Below, piece after piece: positions 44,540-53,604 of a stretch of 64,000 nt of DNA. This stretch comes from Bacillus sp. BHET2. GTDB lineage: Bacteria; Bacillota; Bacilli; Bacillales; Bacillaceae_B. The position numbers were made by a program, and so were the translations under genes. Under the pieces are notes generated by a model, which did no database searches, had not been told where the DNA came from, and worked only from the letters and a program-made list of their open reading frames with translations. Numbering within the stretch: position 1 is the first letter of the stretch; each line of letters starts with the position of its first letter. The DNA is taken from contig NZ_VCQN01000004.1 of NCBI RefSeq assembly GCF_005938125.1, positions 62,001 to 126,000 of the forward strand, in the 5' to 3' direction.

Positions 44540-45880
44540 ATGAAATTAATAACGCAACTAAAAACACTCATGATGAAGGGTAACTTCTTTCGAAATGTCT
44601 CCATACTTGTTTCGGGCACAGCCTTTTCACTCATTGTCATTGTGTTAACGACGCCATTGTTGACAAGACTGTACACACCTGAAGAATTTGGAGGGTACTC
44701 CATCTATGTTTCGATCCTATACACGACTTCAGTCATGGCATCGCTCTTGTATGAATCGGCTATTCCATTGCCAAAAGAAGAGGACGATGCTCTAAATCTA
44801 TTAAGTCTTTCGCTTTCCATAGTCCTTGGAATGAGCATTCTGACATTGATGGGCGTTTGGGTGTTCGGTCATTCCATCGCCTCCATCGTGAACATTCCCC
44901 ATTTGGAAGAGTATTTATGGCTTTTACCGATAAGCCTATTCGGATTCGGTATCTTTCAAGTATTGAATGCCTGGCTAATCCGTAAGGAAGCCTATCCTTT
45001 CATGGCTCGGGGAAAGGTGTTTATGAATATGAGTCAGGTATTCTCGCAAGTCGGTTTAGGTCTTTTGCATGTCGGGCCAGTTGGATTGGTGGCAGGAGAA
45101 GTAACGGGGAGAATGGTAGGAAGTAGTACAGTCCTCAGGCTTTCTTGGAAATCGATTCGGACAAGATTAAACAAGATCAGTGTGAGGAAAATGAAGACCT
45201 TGGCCAATCGGTATAAGTATTTCCCTCTTATCTCAAGCTGGTCTTCCATATTAAGTGTCGCTAGTGGTCATCTTCCGGTATTCTTCATTGCGGCTTCCTT
45301 TGGTTCGAAAGCGGCAGGATTATATATGCTTGGACAACGGGTGCTTTCGATTCCGGATGCGTTAATCGGATTTTCGGTGAAGCAAGTGTATTTTGCCAGC
45401 GCAACAAAACAAATCCGTTCAACCACAACGCCATTGAACGCCCTTTTCTGGAAAATGGTGTGGAAGCTGTCAGGAGTGAGTTTTCTGGTCATCTTTTTCA
45501 TCGTACTTGTAGCACCGTGGACATTTGGACATGTGTTTGGGAAGGGCTGGGCAGAATCGGGGACGTACATTCAAGCACTGGCCATCCTGTTTTTCTTTCA
45601 GATGGTGGTTGGGCCGATTACGGCGAATTTCTTTATCTTTGAAGCTCAGCGGTTACATTTTCTTGGAGAATGCATGCGGTTTATCCTGCTTCTCGCCGCT
45701 GTCTGGATCTCAACAAATTCTCACTTTTCATCCTTTCATACCCTTCTTTGTTTAAGTATTTTTGGTTCATTGGGATACGTTGGCCTCGCATTTCTAGCTT
45801 GGTATGCCATGAGCAAGAAGAAAGAGGTACAGAATGAGTTTGAATGTGAAATAGGAGTTGAAGCTAGTGAAGCTAAATGA
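44540..45880 (+). CDS. Wzx-like polysaccharide flippase
   Basis: A 446-residue protein with 12 to 14 predicted membrane helices and the MOP/polysaccharide-synthesis N-terminus (ILVSGTAFSLIVIVLTTPLLTRLYTPEEFGGYS, in part). It flips lipid-linked repeat units to the outer face. The start at ATG 44540 uses AAGGTGG nine nucleotides upstream. Its 3' end overlaps the polymerase gene. Confidence 0.9.
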   Translation: MKLITQLKTLMMKGNFFRNVSILVSGTAFSLIVIVLTTPLLTRLYTPEEFGGYSIYVSILYTTSVMASLLYESAIPLPKEEDDALNLLSLSLSIVLGMSILTLMGVWVFGHSIASIVNIPHLEEYLWLLPISLFGFGIFQVLNAWLIRKEAYPFMARGKVFMNMSQVFSQVGLGLLHVGPVGLVAGEVTGRMVGSSTVLRLSWKSIRTRLNKISVRKMKTLANRYKYFPLISSWSSILSVASGHLPVFFIAASFGSKAAGLYMLGQRVLSIPDALIGFSVKQVYFASATKQIRSTTTPLNALFWKMVWKLSGVSFLVIFFIVLVAPWTFGHVFGKGWAESGTYIQALAILFFFQMVVGPITANFFIFEAQRLHFLGECMRFILLLAAVWISTNSHFSSFHTLLCLSIFGSLGYVGLAFLAWYAMSKKKEVQNEFECEIGVEASEAK

Positions 45881-47042
45881 CTCCCCACCAGGATGGCTGA
45901 TGCCTTTTTTATATGTCACATTAGCGGTCAGTTCAATCGTTTTAGTTGAACCTTCACCGTATGATGTGCTGCTGCTGGTATTTATCTTTTTTACGATGAA
46001 GAAGCTTATTCCTTTTACATTAGCATTCCCAGCTCCCTTACTGCTGCTTGTGGTATTGATTACGTGTAATTTGTTCTCTCTCTATTTTGCTAAGGACCCT
46101 GTACATGGTCTCAACTACAGTGTCATCACCTTTTACCTTGTATTGACATGGGTGGGTATAGGGAGCGTCGTTTATATGTATAAAGAAAAAGCGATCGAGA
46201 CCATTTTTAATGGATATGTCATTGCGGCAATGATAGCCGCCTTAATCGGCATCGGTTCTTTCTTCAATCTTTTCCCGTTTTCGGATTTATTTATGTGGGA
46301 AGGCCGAATCAATTCGTTGTTTAAAGATCCGAATGTCTTCGGTCCTTATCTCATACCAGCAGCTCTTTTCCTTTTATTAAAGATCGAAACGGGCCGGAGC
46401 ACAGGTAAGGTTAAGGCTATGATGTTCGTTAGTTTCATCGTACTGACATTAGGTGTCTCACTCAGTTTTTCCCGTGCTGCCTGGGGACATCTTGTTATCG
46501 CCCTTTTTGTCTATTTCGTTTTCTTTAAAGGGAGCATGAACAAGCGTATCGGGATAGTGATTCTTCTCTTGTTCTCCTTTCTTCCAATTTTATTCTTTGT
46601 AACGGCATCTTCAGATTTGGTTGACCTGTTTCAGGAACGCTTCGGATATCAGGAGTATGATAATACCCGATTTGATAAACAAAAGGAATCGTTAGAAACC
46701 GCAATTGCTTACCCATTAGGAGTGGGATCCGGCCAGTCGGAAATGTTGTTCAATCATTCGACGCATAGTTTATATGTGAGAATTTTCACTGAAAATGGGT
46801 TTCTTGGCATCATTTCATTTATCGTATTTGTTGGATTAAGTATATCGAGGTGCTTCCGGAATATGAGAAACCTCCAAGGAATGCATCAGGGATTATTTGT
46901 GGTCATACTTGCCTCCATCATTGGCTTACTTTTCAATAGTTTCTTCATTGATACCTTGCACTGGCGACATTTCTGGCTCCTTCTTGCCTTACCATGGTGC
47001 TTGGTAGAAACGGGTCTTATAGAAAGGAAGGGTAGTGTATGA
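45867..47042 (+). CDS. O-antigen ligase/Wzy-type polymerase
   Basis: A 391-residue membrane protein with ten or more helices and the Wzy_C/ligase region LFKDPNVFGPYLIPAALFLL, SFSRAAWGHL and a late loop with GVGSGQSEMLFNHSTHSLYV (histidine-rich, typical of the family). It likely polymerises repeat units. The TTG at 45858 sits on the TAGGAG ribosome site; GTG 45867 has the right spacing. It overlaps the flippase gene by 14 nt. Confidence 0.85.
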   Translation: MKLNDSPPGWLMPFLYVTLAVSSIVLVEPSPYDVLLLVFIFFTMKKLIPFTLAFPAPLLLLVVLITCNLFSLYFAKDPVHGLNYSVITFYLVLTWVGIGSVVYMYKEKAIETIFNGYVIAAMIAALIGIGSFFNLFPFSDLFMWEGRINSLFKDPNVFGPYLIPAALFLLLKIETGRSTGKVKAMMFVSFIVLTLGVSLSFSRAAWGHLVIALFVYFVFFKGSMNKRIGIVILLLFSFLPILFFVTASSDLVDLFQERFGYQEYDNTRFDKQKESLETAIAYPLGVGSGQSEMLFNHSTHSLYVRIFTENGFLGIISFIVFVGLSISRCFRNMRNLQGMHQGLFVVILASIIGLLFNSFFIDTLHWRHFWLLLALPWCLVETGLIERKGSV

Positions 47043-48187
47043 AGATTATCCAGTTCATTACAAGGATGGATGATGTAGGTGGAGCCCAGGTTCATGTTTT
47101 AGATCTTTCGTTGAGTCTGAAAGAAGCCGGTCATGAAGTGATTGTACTTTCTATGGGTAGTGGGCCGGTAACAGATGAGCTTCAAGAGCATGGGGTCAGA
47201 TGCGTGGAATTGAGTCATCTCCAATTGAAGATCCATCCAGTTCAAGACGGACGTGCGTTGAACGAGCTTTGCAGGTGGCTGAGGAAATTAAAGCCGGATA
47301 TTATGGCTACACATTCGTCAAAAGCCGGGATGCTGGGAAGGATTGCAGGGAAGATTTGCAATGTGCCGACTCTATTTACAGCTCATGGTTGGGCGTTTTC
47401 AGAAGGAGTACCGGAAAGGAAAGGTACTGTTTATCGAATGCTTGAAAGGGTTGCCGGGAAGATATCCATGGGGGTCATCACCGTTTCCCGCTACGACTAC
47501 CAATTAGCTCTCAAGCACAAAGTGATGCCCGAATCAAAAATGAGAACGATCCATAATAGTGTCCCGGATATTCCAATGCCTCTTACCAGTAAACCTTGGG
47601 GATCGACCCCGAAAATCATCATGGTAGCTAGATTCGCATTTCCGAAAGATCACCTGCAACTGCTCCGTGCATTAGAAAACATCAAGGACCTGCCTTGGGA
47701 GCTGAATCTTGTGGGGGACGGACCTTTATTAACAACCTTAAAGGATAGGGTAGAAAGAAGCCCGATTGCAGATCGGGTCCACTTCCTTGGGAAAAGTCGA
47801 AATATCCCAGAGCTATTAGCCGGTTCCCATATTTTTGTTTTAACCTCCAAGCATGAAGGGCTTCCCATCAGTATCATAGAGGGGATGAGAAGCGGTTTGC
47901 CGATAGTTGCATCTGATGTCGGGGGAATAAATGAATTGGTCGAAGATGGTCATAATGGCTTTCTCATACCATCTGATGATTCCGACCGTTTATCACAAAG
48001 GTTGAAGAAATTGATCCAAGAAAGGCAGCTCATGGAAAAGATGGGTCAGATGAGTAGAAAACAATATGAGGAGCATTTCACATTTGAACACATGAGAGAT
48101 CAAACCGTCAAAATGTACAATGACGTATTGGAGAAACACTTTGAAAATAGAAGGTTTGTGCTTTCAAATAACAAGAGAGAGGTGTAA
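47039..48187 (+). CDS. Family 4 glycosyltransferase
   Basis: A 382-residue GT-B enzyme. IIQFITRMDDVGGAQVHVLD and a C-terminal nucleotide-sugar site with SKHEGLPISIIEGMRSGLPIVASDVGGINELVEDG are diagnostic of GT4. It adds a sugar to the growing repeat unit at the cytosolic face. Start overlaps the polymerase stop (ATGA). Confidence 0.92.
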   Translation: MKIIQFITRMDDVGGAQVHVLDLSLSLKEAGHEVIVLSMGSGPVTDELQEHGVRCVELSHLQLKIHPVQDGRALNELCRWLRKLKPDIMATHSSKAGMLGRIAGKICNVPTLFTAHGWAFSEGVPERKGTVYRMLERVAGKISMGVITVSRYDYQLALKHKVMPESKMRTIHNSVPDIPMPLTSKPWGSTPKIIMVARFAFPKDHLQLLRALENIKDLPWELNLVGDGPLLTTLKDRVERSPIADRVHFLGKSRNIPELLAGSHIFVLTSKHEGLPISIIEGMRSGLPIVASDVGGINELVEDGHNGFLIPSDDSDRLSQRLKKLIQERQLMEKMGQMSRKQYEEHFTFEHMRDQTVKMYNDVLEKHFENRRFVLSNNKREV

Positions 48188-48189
48188 CC

Positions 48190-49149
48190 ATGAAGGTATT
48201 GGTAACTGGCGGCGGAGGATTTATTGGCTATCATGTCACGAAACGTCTTCAAGAAAAAGGACATGAGGTCATCATAGTGGACACTCTTATTACTGGTAAA
48301 GAAGACAATGTACCAGATGAGGTGACATTCTACCGGGTGGATATTACCAGTCCGGAGATTGAAACGGTATTTATTAACGAAAAGCCCGATGTCGTGATTC
48401 ACTTAGCTGCACAAATATCTGTTTCCTACTCCATGAAAAATCCACAAGAAGATGGCAAAGTGAATATTATCGGAACGATCAATCTTCTTCACCTCAGTGC
48501 AAAATATCAGATAAAAAAATTCATTTTCGCTTCTTCAGCTGCAGTCTATGGAACTCCTGAGACACTTCCGATTAGAGAAGATCACAGACTTGTGCCAACC
48601 TCTTCATATGGTTTATCCAAAATGACATCTGAAAATTATATTCAAATGTACCACCAATCGAAGCAACTGCCATTTACGATCCTGCGGTTTTCCAATGTGT
48701 ATGGACCGAGGCAGACGGCAGAAGGAGAAGCGGGGGTCGTCTCGATTTTCTTGTCAAATGCTGCAGGGAGCAAACCGATTCAAGTCTTCGGGGATGGGAA
48801 CCAAACCCGTGATTTTATCTATGTGAAGGATGTGGCTGACGCCTGTGTTCAAGCCATTGGAAATGGAGATAATGCAATTTTGAATATCGGTTCACAAACA
48901 CAACTAACCATTAATCAACTCATTCAATCCATCTCTAAGGTTAGCGAGAAACCTTTATCCATTCAATTTATGAATGCCCGTGACGGTGATATTGAACATA
49001 GCAACCTGAATAATGGCCGAGCCAGGGAGCAATTAGGATGGATTCCACAATACTCATTAGAACAAGGTCTTCAGGAATCGATGGAAGAAATTCAAATGAA
49101 TATGAGGAGGAGCCATGAAGCTAGTTGGGAAAAAAGTCACTCCATTTAA
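48190..49149 (+). CDS. NAD-dependent sugar-nucleotide epimerase/dehydratase
   Basis: A 319-residue extended SDR. The Rossmann motif is VTGGGGFIGYHV, the active site SSAAVYG with YxxxK in SSYGLSKM, plus RFSNVYGPRQ. It is most like UDP-glucose 4-epimerases (GalE-like) and supplies a nucleotide sugar to the operon. Its 3' end overlaps the deacetylase gene by 35 nt. Confidence 0.88.
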   Translation: MKVLVTGGGGFIGYHVTKRLQEKGHEVIIVDTLITGKEDNVPDEVTFYRVDITSPEIETVFINEKPDVVIHLAAQISVSYSMKNPQEDGKVNIIGTINLLHLSAKYQIKKFIFASSAAVYGTPETLPIREDHRLVPTSSYGLSKMTSENYIQMYHQSKQLPFTILRFSNVYGPRQTAEGEAGVVSIFLSNAAGSKPIQVFGDGNQTRDFIYVKDVADACVQAIGNGDNAILNIGSQTQLTINQLIQSISKVSEKPLSIQFMNARDGDIEHSNLNNGRAREQLGWIPQYSLEQGLQESMEEIQMNMRRSHEASWEKSHSI

Positions 49150-50188
49150 TAAGAAACAACCTGGAACTCTAGTGATTTCGCTAGATTTTGAGCTTTATTG
49201 GGGAATGCAGGATCAACTTTCCTTTACAACATATAAAGATCAGTCTGAAGAAAATGCAGATCATGTCGTGAAATCGATATTGGAATGCTTCGAACAGTCT
49301 AACATCCATGCCACCTGGGCAGTTGTAGGCTTTATGTTTTACAACAATTTCAAAGAGTTGAGGAAGGACTTCCCTGGGAAAGTACCTAGTTACCGTGATG
49401 CACAGCTCTCGCCCTATCACTATCTCAATTCGATAAAAAATGAAAAAGGTCATCGTGATTTTCATTTTTCTCCTTCCTTGATCCAAGAGATTGCAAAGTC
49501 CGAAAATCAGGAGATTGGGACACACACCTTTTCCCATTATTATTGTTTAGAGGCAGGACAAACGCTTGAAGAATTTGATGATGACCTGAGTAAAGCCTTT
49601 GAAGTCATGAAGAAGGTACGGTATGAACCTAGAAGTATTGTATTCCCACGAAACCAAATCCATAGGGAATATGTCCAATTATGTAAAAGAAAAGGTATCA
49701 CTTCCTACAGAGGAACCGAAAAATCGTGGATATACGATCTCAAAACCGGTGAGAACAAGAGGTATATCAAGCGAGCTATCCGCTTTCTGGATTCATATAT
49801 CAATCTGACAGGTCACAATACGTACACCCTCCAAGAAAATGAGGAAACCATGCCCTTAAACATTCCGTCCAGTCGCTTTTTAAGGCCGGTCTGTCCAAAG
49901 TTGAAAAAGATGGAATCCTTGCGTTTAAAGAGAATATTGAATGACCTGACATATGCGGCGAAAAACGGAGAAGTCTATCATCTATGGTGGCACCCGCATA
50001 ATTTCAATGCGAATTTACGTGAAAATATAGAATTTCTGAATAGAATCTTGGAAGCATTCTTGCAGCTAAAGGAAGAGTATGGAATGAGAAGCATGAATAT
50101 GAAAGAGTTGCAAATGGAATTCAATCAAAATAGGGGGATCTGTGATGAAGCCGATTTATTGGAGAAAATGGATGTTAGATATAACTGA
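49115..50188 (+). CDS. NodB-like polysaccharide deacetylase-family protein
   Basis: A 357-residue protein with a divergent NodB fold: motif 1 is TLVISLDFELYWG (D-x-E instead of the usual DD), motif 2 IGTHTFSHYYC, then VFPRNQIHREY and a C-terminal YHLWWHPHNF. The absence of a signal peptide suggests it acts inside on lipid-linked or nucleotide sugars. Start behind AGGAGGAGCC, inside the preceding gene; its own end overlaps the next by 44 nt. Confidence 0.8.
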   Translation: MKLVGKKVTPFNKKQPGTLVISLDFELYWGMQDQLSFTTYKDQSEENADHVVKSILECFEQSNIHATWAVVGFMFYNNFKELRKDFPGKVPSYRDAQLSPYHYLNSIKNEKGHRDFHFSPSLIQEIAKSENQEIGTHTFSHYYCLEAGQTLEEFDDDLSKAFEVMKKVRYEPRSIVFPRNQIHREYVQLCKRKGITSYRGTEKSWIYDLKTGENKRYIKRAIRFLDSYINLTGHNTYTLQENEETMPLNIPSSRFLRPVCPKLKKMESLRLKRILNDLTYAAKNGEVYHLWWHPHNFNANLRENIEFLNRILEAFLQLKEEYGMRSMNMKELQMEFNQNRGICDEADLLEKMDVRYN

Positions 50189-50945
50189 TTTTTACGGGAC
50201 AAGTGATAATGATTGTGCTCGAAAAAAGACCGATATCACGATAGTCTCTCAACTACCTAAGGACAATATCAAAGAAAAATATCATATGCTCAAAAGATTC
50301 AAAACCCTTCATCTGGACCTTGAGCAATCAGAAGAAGAGTTATTTAAAGGAATGAACCGGACCACACGCTATCAGATTAATAAAGCGTTTAAAGAACCCT
50401 TTACCGTCACAATCATAGATCAACCTTCCACTAAAAATATCGAGGAATTCGTACAGTTTTTCATCCCGTTCGCCAAAGAGAAGAACATTCCACCTTGTAG
50501 TCAAAGTAAGCTGCAGTCACTTCGTGAAGCAGGGATGATTGTCCTGACAAAAGTACTGGATGATGATGGGCGGAAATTAGCTTCTCATGCCTATTCCCTG
50601 ACAAATGGGAAGGCAAGCATGATACATTCGTGCTCAGGTAGGTTTGAATTTGGAAACAATACAGAGCGGAATCGAATTGGGAGGGCTAATCGATTTCTCC
50701 ACTGGAACGATATTCTTTACTTCAAAGGAAAGCAATATAAAACATATGATTTTGTCGGATTATCATTTGATGATAGAGATGAAGCCATGAAGAATATTAC
50801 TGATTTTAAGAAGGGGTTTGGAGGAAATGAAGTGATGGAGTACAAATATTATAAGGCCGATAGTTTAGCAGGGAAAGCGGTATTATTTGTACTAAGTAAA
50901 AAATGGGAAAAGAATCCGGATTTTGTAGAGGCGAGTTTTAAATAG
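50145..50945 (+). CDS. GNAT/FemAB-like acyltransferase of the EPS operon
   Basis: A 266-residue protein. LEQSEEELFKGMNRTTRYQINKAFK is the classical N-terminus of the BioF2-like/FemAB GNAT fold, and GKASMIHSCSGRFEF ... HWNDILYFKGKQYKTYDFVGLSFDD matches its second half. It probably acylates a sugar of the polymer. ATG 50145 is preferred to GTG 50142 from the spacing to AGGGGGATC. Last gene of the operon. Confidence 0.78.
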   Translation: MKPIYWRKWMLDITDFYGTSDNDCARKKTDITIVSQLPKDNIKEKYHMLKRFKTLHLDLEQSEEELFKGMNRTTRYQINKAFKEPFTVTIIDQPSTKNIEEFVQFFIPFAKEKNIPPCSQSKLQSLREAGMIVLTKVLDDDGRKLASHAYSLTNGKASMIHSCSGRFEFGNNTERNRIGRANRFLHWNDILYFKGKQYKTYDFVGLSFDDRDEAMKNITDFKKGFGGNEVMEYKYYKADSLAGKAVLFVLSKKWEKNPDFVEASFK

Positions 50946-50953
50946 CGGTATGT

Positions 50954-50989
50954 GGAAAAGGAATGAGTCATACGGGCTTGTTCCTTTTC
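50954..50989 (+). terminator. Terminator of the exopolysaccharide operon
   Basis: GGAAAAGGAA ... TTCCTTTTC, a 9-10 bp stem with a 17-nt loop and T-rich tail. Confidence 0.7.
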
Positions 50990-51116
50990 TATTTATTTTT
51001 GGCTGTTTTAGTGAACTTTAGAGCTTTTGAAATTGTAGAAATAAACGAACAGCCTTTACTAAATGTGCCTCTAGCTATGAAAAGTATAATCCTATATTCC
51101 CTCTTATTTTGCTTTC

Positions 51117-51160
51117 TTCCGACATCATTTCCCGGGAAAATGTGAGGAATGCTGTCGGAA
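51117..51160. repeat. Inverted repeat of unknown function upstream of minJ
   Basis: TTCCGACATCATTTCC pairs with GGAATGCTGTCGGAA almost throughout (about 14 of 16), loop CGGGAAAATGTGA. It has no T-tail, so it is not a plain terminator. The remaining bases of the 50990-51269 gap show nothing else. Confidence 0.5.
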
Positions 51161-51269
51161 ATGAAGCTGTATCGTAAAACAATCCAATAAAATAGCGATA
51201 GGTTTTAGGGGAGTCTTTTGATAAAATAGTAGATAATGCATTTTTTTTGCAAAAGGTGGTGAAGGATCA

Positions 51270-52466
51270 TTGATTGAGCTTTGGTTGCTTGAGATTTTGA
51301 AAGGATTTGGGAAGTTATTTCTTCATCCTGTATTATATGTGTCTGTTCTTTTCGCAATCATGACAGGCTATTATCGTGTTAAGAGAGAACGTAGGGATTT
51401 TAATACGAGATTGCTGGATGGCTATCATGATATGCGTGTTTTATTTTCTTACGGCATTGCGCTTGGATTACTGTTTTCTGTCGTCACGGTTGGGGCGGGG
51501 GTTGTGATTCCTTTCGCAGGAATCATTCTCATAGGAGTGATATCCATTCTATTTGCGCTAACAAGTCGTTATCAGCTGATGTCGGCGACCATGACGGTTG
51601 GGTTTTCATACTTCATCTTAGTTGTATTGGACTATTTTCAATGGGACCTCCCCCTTGGGAATCCGTATATTGACAACTTGAATTTGGGGCTACTGAGTTC
51701 CATTGTCGTTCTCCTTGGTGTGTTAACGATGATTGAAGGAAGCCTGATTCGATTGAATGGCTGGAAGCATACTTCACCACGGTTATTAAAGAGTGCACGT
51801 GGACTGAAGGTAGGTGCCCATCTCGGGAAAAAGTTATGGATTGTACCGATGTTTGTGCTGATTCCAACGGGGGCGTTCACTCTCCCATTTGAATGGTGGC
51901 CGGTGTTTACGGTAGGAACAGAATCGTATTCTCTTCTTTGCGTGCCGTTCCTTCTTGGTTTTCAGCAACTGGTGAAGAGTACTCTGCCTGAAGTTGCAAT
52001 CAAGCATACGGGTTCTCGAGTGTTCTGGCTAGGTGCATTTACGTTGACCTTAGCCATAACCGGATTCTGGGCTCCCATGTTTTCGATAGCTGCAGCCGTT
52101 ATCGGTATACTTGGAAGGTCATGGATTGCATATCGCTACCGAAGTTCGGAGGATTCTAAGCCATACTTCTTTAAGAGGCAGCCTAATGGGCTCATGATCC
52201 TCGGGATTATCCCAGGTTCCCCTGCCAAGAAACTTACATTGGAAGTGGGAGAAATCGTACTGAAGGTGAACGGGGTGGAAGTGGATACGGAACGAGCCTT
52301 CTATGAAGCGCTTCAAAAGAATGGAGCCTATTGTAAGCTTGAGGTTATGGGAACAAACGGGGAAAATCGTTTTACTCAAGGAGCCTTGTATGAAGGGGAT
52401 CATCATGAGCTTGGGATCATTTTTGCAGAAGATTCTTCAGGTTGGGAGCACCATCAAGTTTCATGA
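51270..52466 (+). CDS. minJ: Division-site topology protein MinJ
   Basis: A 398-residue protein with seven or eight membrane helices (WLLEILKGFGKLFLHPVLYV onward) and a cytosolic C-terminal PDZ domain (GLMILGIIPGSPAKKLTLEVG ... EIVLKVNGVEV). MinJ bridges DivIVA and MinD to keep septa away from poles. In B. subtilis it lies close to ctpB; here a whole EPS operon separates them. TTG start behind AAAGGTGGTGA. Confidence 0.9.
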   Translation: MIELWLLEILKGFGKLFLHPVLYVSVLFAIMTGYYRVKRERRDFNTRLLDGYHDMRVLFSYGIALGLLFSVVTVGAGVVIPFAGIILIGVISILFALTSRYQLMSATMTVGFSYFILVVLDYFQWDLPLGNPYIDNLNLGLLSSIVVLLGVLTMIEGSLIRLNGWKHTSPRLLKSARGLKVGAHLGKKLWIVPMFVLIPTGAFTLPFEWWPVFTVGTESYSLLCVPFLLGFQQLVKSTLPEVAIKHTGSRVFWLGAFTLTLAITGFWAPMFSIAAAVIGILGRSWIAYRYRSSEDSKPYFFKRQPNGLMILGIIPGSPAKKLTLEVGEIVLKVNGVEVDTERAFYEALQKNGAYCKLEVMGTNGENRFTQGALYEGDHHELGIIFAEDSSGWEHHQVS

Positions 52467-52523
52467 GCTTTTCACGGGTTATCGGAATGAATTGAATTTG
52501 TATTAATAGAATTACTCTCAAAT

Positions 52524-52567
52524 AAAGAGTGTAGACCATGAACCATTCATGGCCTGCGCTCTTTTTT
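52524..52567 (+). terminator. Terminator of minJ
   Basis: AAAGAGTGTAGACCATGAA pairs with TTCATGGCCTGCGCTCTTTTTT. Confidence 0.85.
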
Positions 52568-52667
52568 GCGTGAAACGTGGACCGTTATCAATATCTATTT
52601 CCTTATAAGAAGAAAACTTGTCCAATCTCTTTTTTCGAAAATGCATAGAATGAAATAAAGGGAAAAC

Positions 52668-52850
52668 ATGACTATTATACTTAATGCAGGACGTCATAAA
52701 ATGCAAGTTTCGCATAAAGCATGGGGACCAGAAAATTTAAAAACGAAATGACAGAAGAAATAGAGTTTGTCCATCAAATGCACCATTTGTATGTGGATTG
52801 GATGATACTAAAAAGAGTTGGAAAATCCAATTATCTTGGAAGGAGGTGAT
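52668..52850 (+). pseudogene. Recombination scar: start of the small-protein gene joined to the end of a GT2 gene
   Basis: 52668-52715 (ATGACTATTATACTTAATGC ...) aligns with the first ~16 codons of the 53605 gene; TAAAATGCAAGTTTCGCA-like bases match almost exactly. The sequence then jumps, around 52712-52722, to DNA homologous to codons ~200-247 of the GT2 at 54138 (AAAGCATGGGGACC, then GAAATGACAGAAGAAAT, with later block ATACTAAAA). The result is an internal deletion that fused two neighbouring copies. No functional product is expected. Confidence 0.7.
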
Positions 52851-52853
52851 ACG

Positions 52854-53312
52854 ATGACTGTATTACTTGATGCGCGTACGTCACAAAATGCCAGTTTCGA
52901 GAATTCAATTAGTATCCCCCTGACAGATGCTCCAGTGTTAACTGGTATTGTCGGATTAAACACCATCGGGGCTTCTGGAGCCGTTACCACACAATTTGGA
53001 GGAACTGTATCCATTCAAGGAAGACCTGGGGACCAAGGAACTTTTGGAATTACCATCAATGTTTACAGAGGGGCAGATCCAACTGGAACGCTTGTTTATT
53101 CGGCAACGGAAAGCGTGAACTTAGTGGGTGCTGCAACAGAAGAGCCTATCACGGTTATTTCGTTTGAAGGTTCTGATTATGAAGTGGCGGATCCTGACGA
53201 TTTATTAATTTATACGATGTTTGTCCAGACCAGTGTAATAGGGACAGAGGGCTTCCTCAATCGTGTAGGACCGGAAAGTTTTAATGCTGCAGTATATGAT
53301 TATTCTAGTTAA
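52854..53312 (+). CDS. Small repeat-family protein, copy 1 (unknown function)
   Basis: A 152-residue protein starting MTVLLDARTSQNASFENSIS. It has no signal peptide and no cysteines. It is beta-rich (VTTQFGGTVSIQGRPG, TINVYRGADPTGTLVYSATE, VISFEGSDYEVADPDDLLIY) and ends RVGPESFNAAVYDYSS. Two further copies lie within 2.5 kb. It looks like a compact beta-sandwich of a surface or coat layer, but that is a guess. ATG sits behind the ideal GGAAGGAGGTGA. A decayed glycosyltransferase end precedes it. Confidence 0.8.
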   Translation: MTVLLDARTSQNASFENSISIPLTDAPVLTGIVGLNTIGASGAVTTQFGGTVSIQGRPGDQGTFGITINVYRGADPTGTLVYSATESVNLVGAATEEPITVISFEGSDYEVADPDDLLIYTMFVQTSVIGTEGFLNRVGPESFNAAVYDYSS

Positions 53313-53337
53313 ATGTTGATTGATGCTTCGTAAACAG

Positions 53338-53369
53338 AAACGTCCAGGGTTTGTGCCTTGGACGTTTTT
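53338..53369 (+). terminator. Terminator of copy 1
   Basis: AACGTCCAGGG, TTTGTG loop, CCTTGGACGTTTTT. Confidence 0.85.
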
Positions 53370-53477
53370 ACTTAGTTCACCTATATGATTCTGATAGATT
53401 AAAGTCCTACTGCTTCCTTCTTGAACCACTCTCATTTAATAGACTCTTTTTATAAAATAGCAAGGAAACTTGTACAA

Positions 53478-53503
53478 ACCTTTCTTACAGAAATACATAG
53501 AAT
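53478..53503 (+). promoter_or_regulatory. Candidate mother-cell sigma (sigma-K-like) promoter of copy 2
   Basis: CATAGAAT (53496-53503) with AC 16 nt upstream fits AC-N16-CATANNNT. The same block, ACTTGTNCAA ... NCATAGAATGRAATA, recurs at 52613-52656 before the decayed copy, where the -35 is not conserved. It is a suggestion only. Confidence 0.35.
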
Positions 53504-53604
53504 GGAATAGAGGGAGTGTAAGAGAGATGTAAGAGGAAGGTTTGCGAGGAGGGCAAGGGCTTTTTTGTCTTTTAATAAAACGCAATAAAAAAGGAGGTGA
53601 AACC

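Noticed and set aside
50963-51145. 60-residue hydrophobic ORF after the EPS operon
   Set aside because: It begins inside the terminator hairpin and has no proper ribosome-binding site.
52818-52853. Upstream extension of small-protein copy 1
   Set aside because: The extra codons are the ribosome-binding site and decayed glycosyltransferase sequence; copies 2 and 3 start at the equivalent of ATG 52854.
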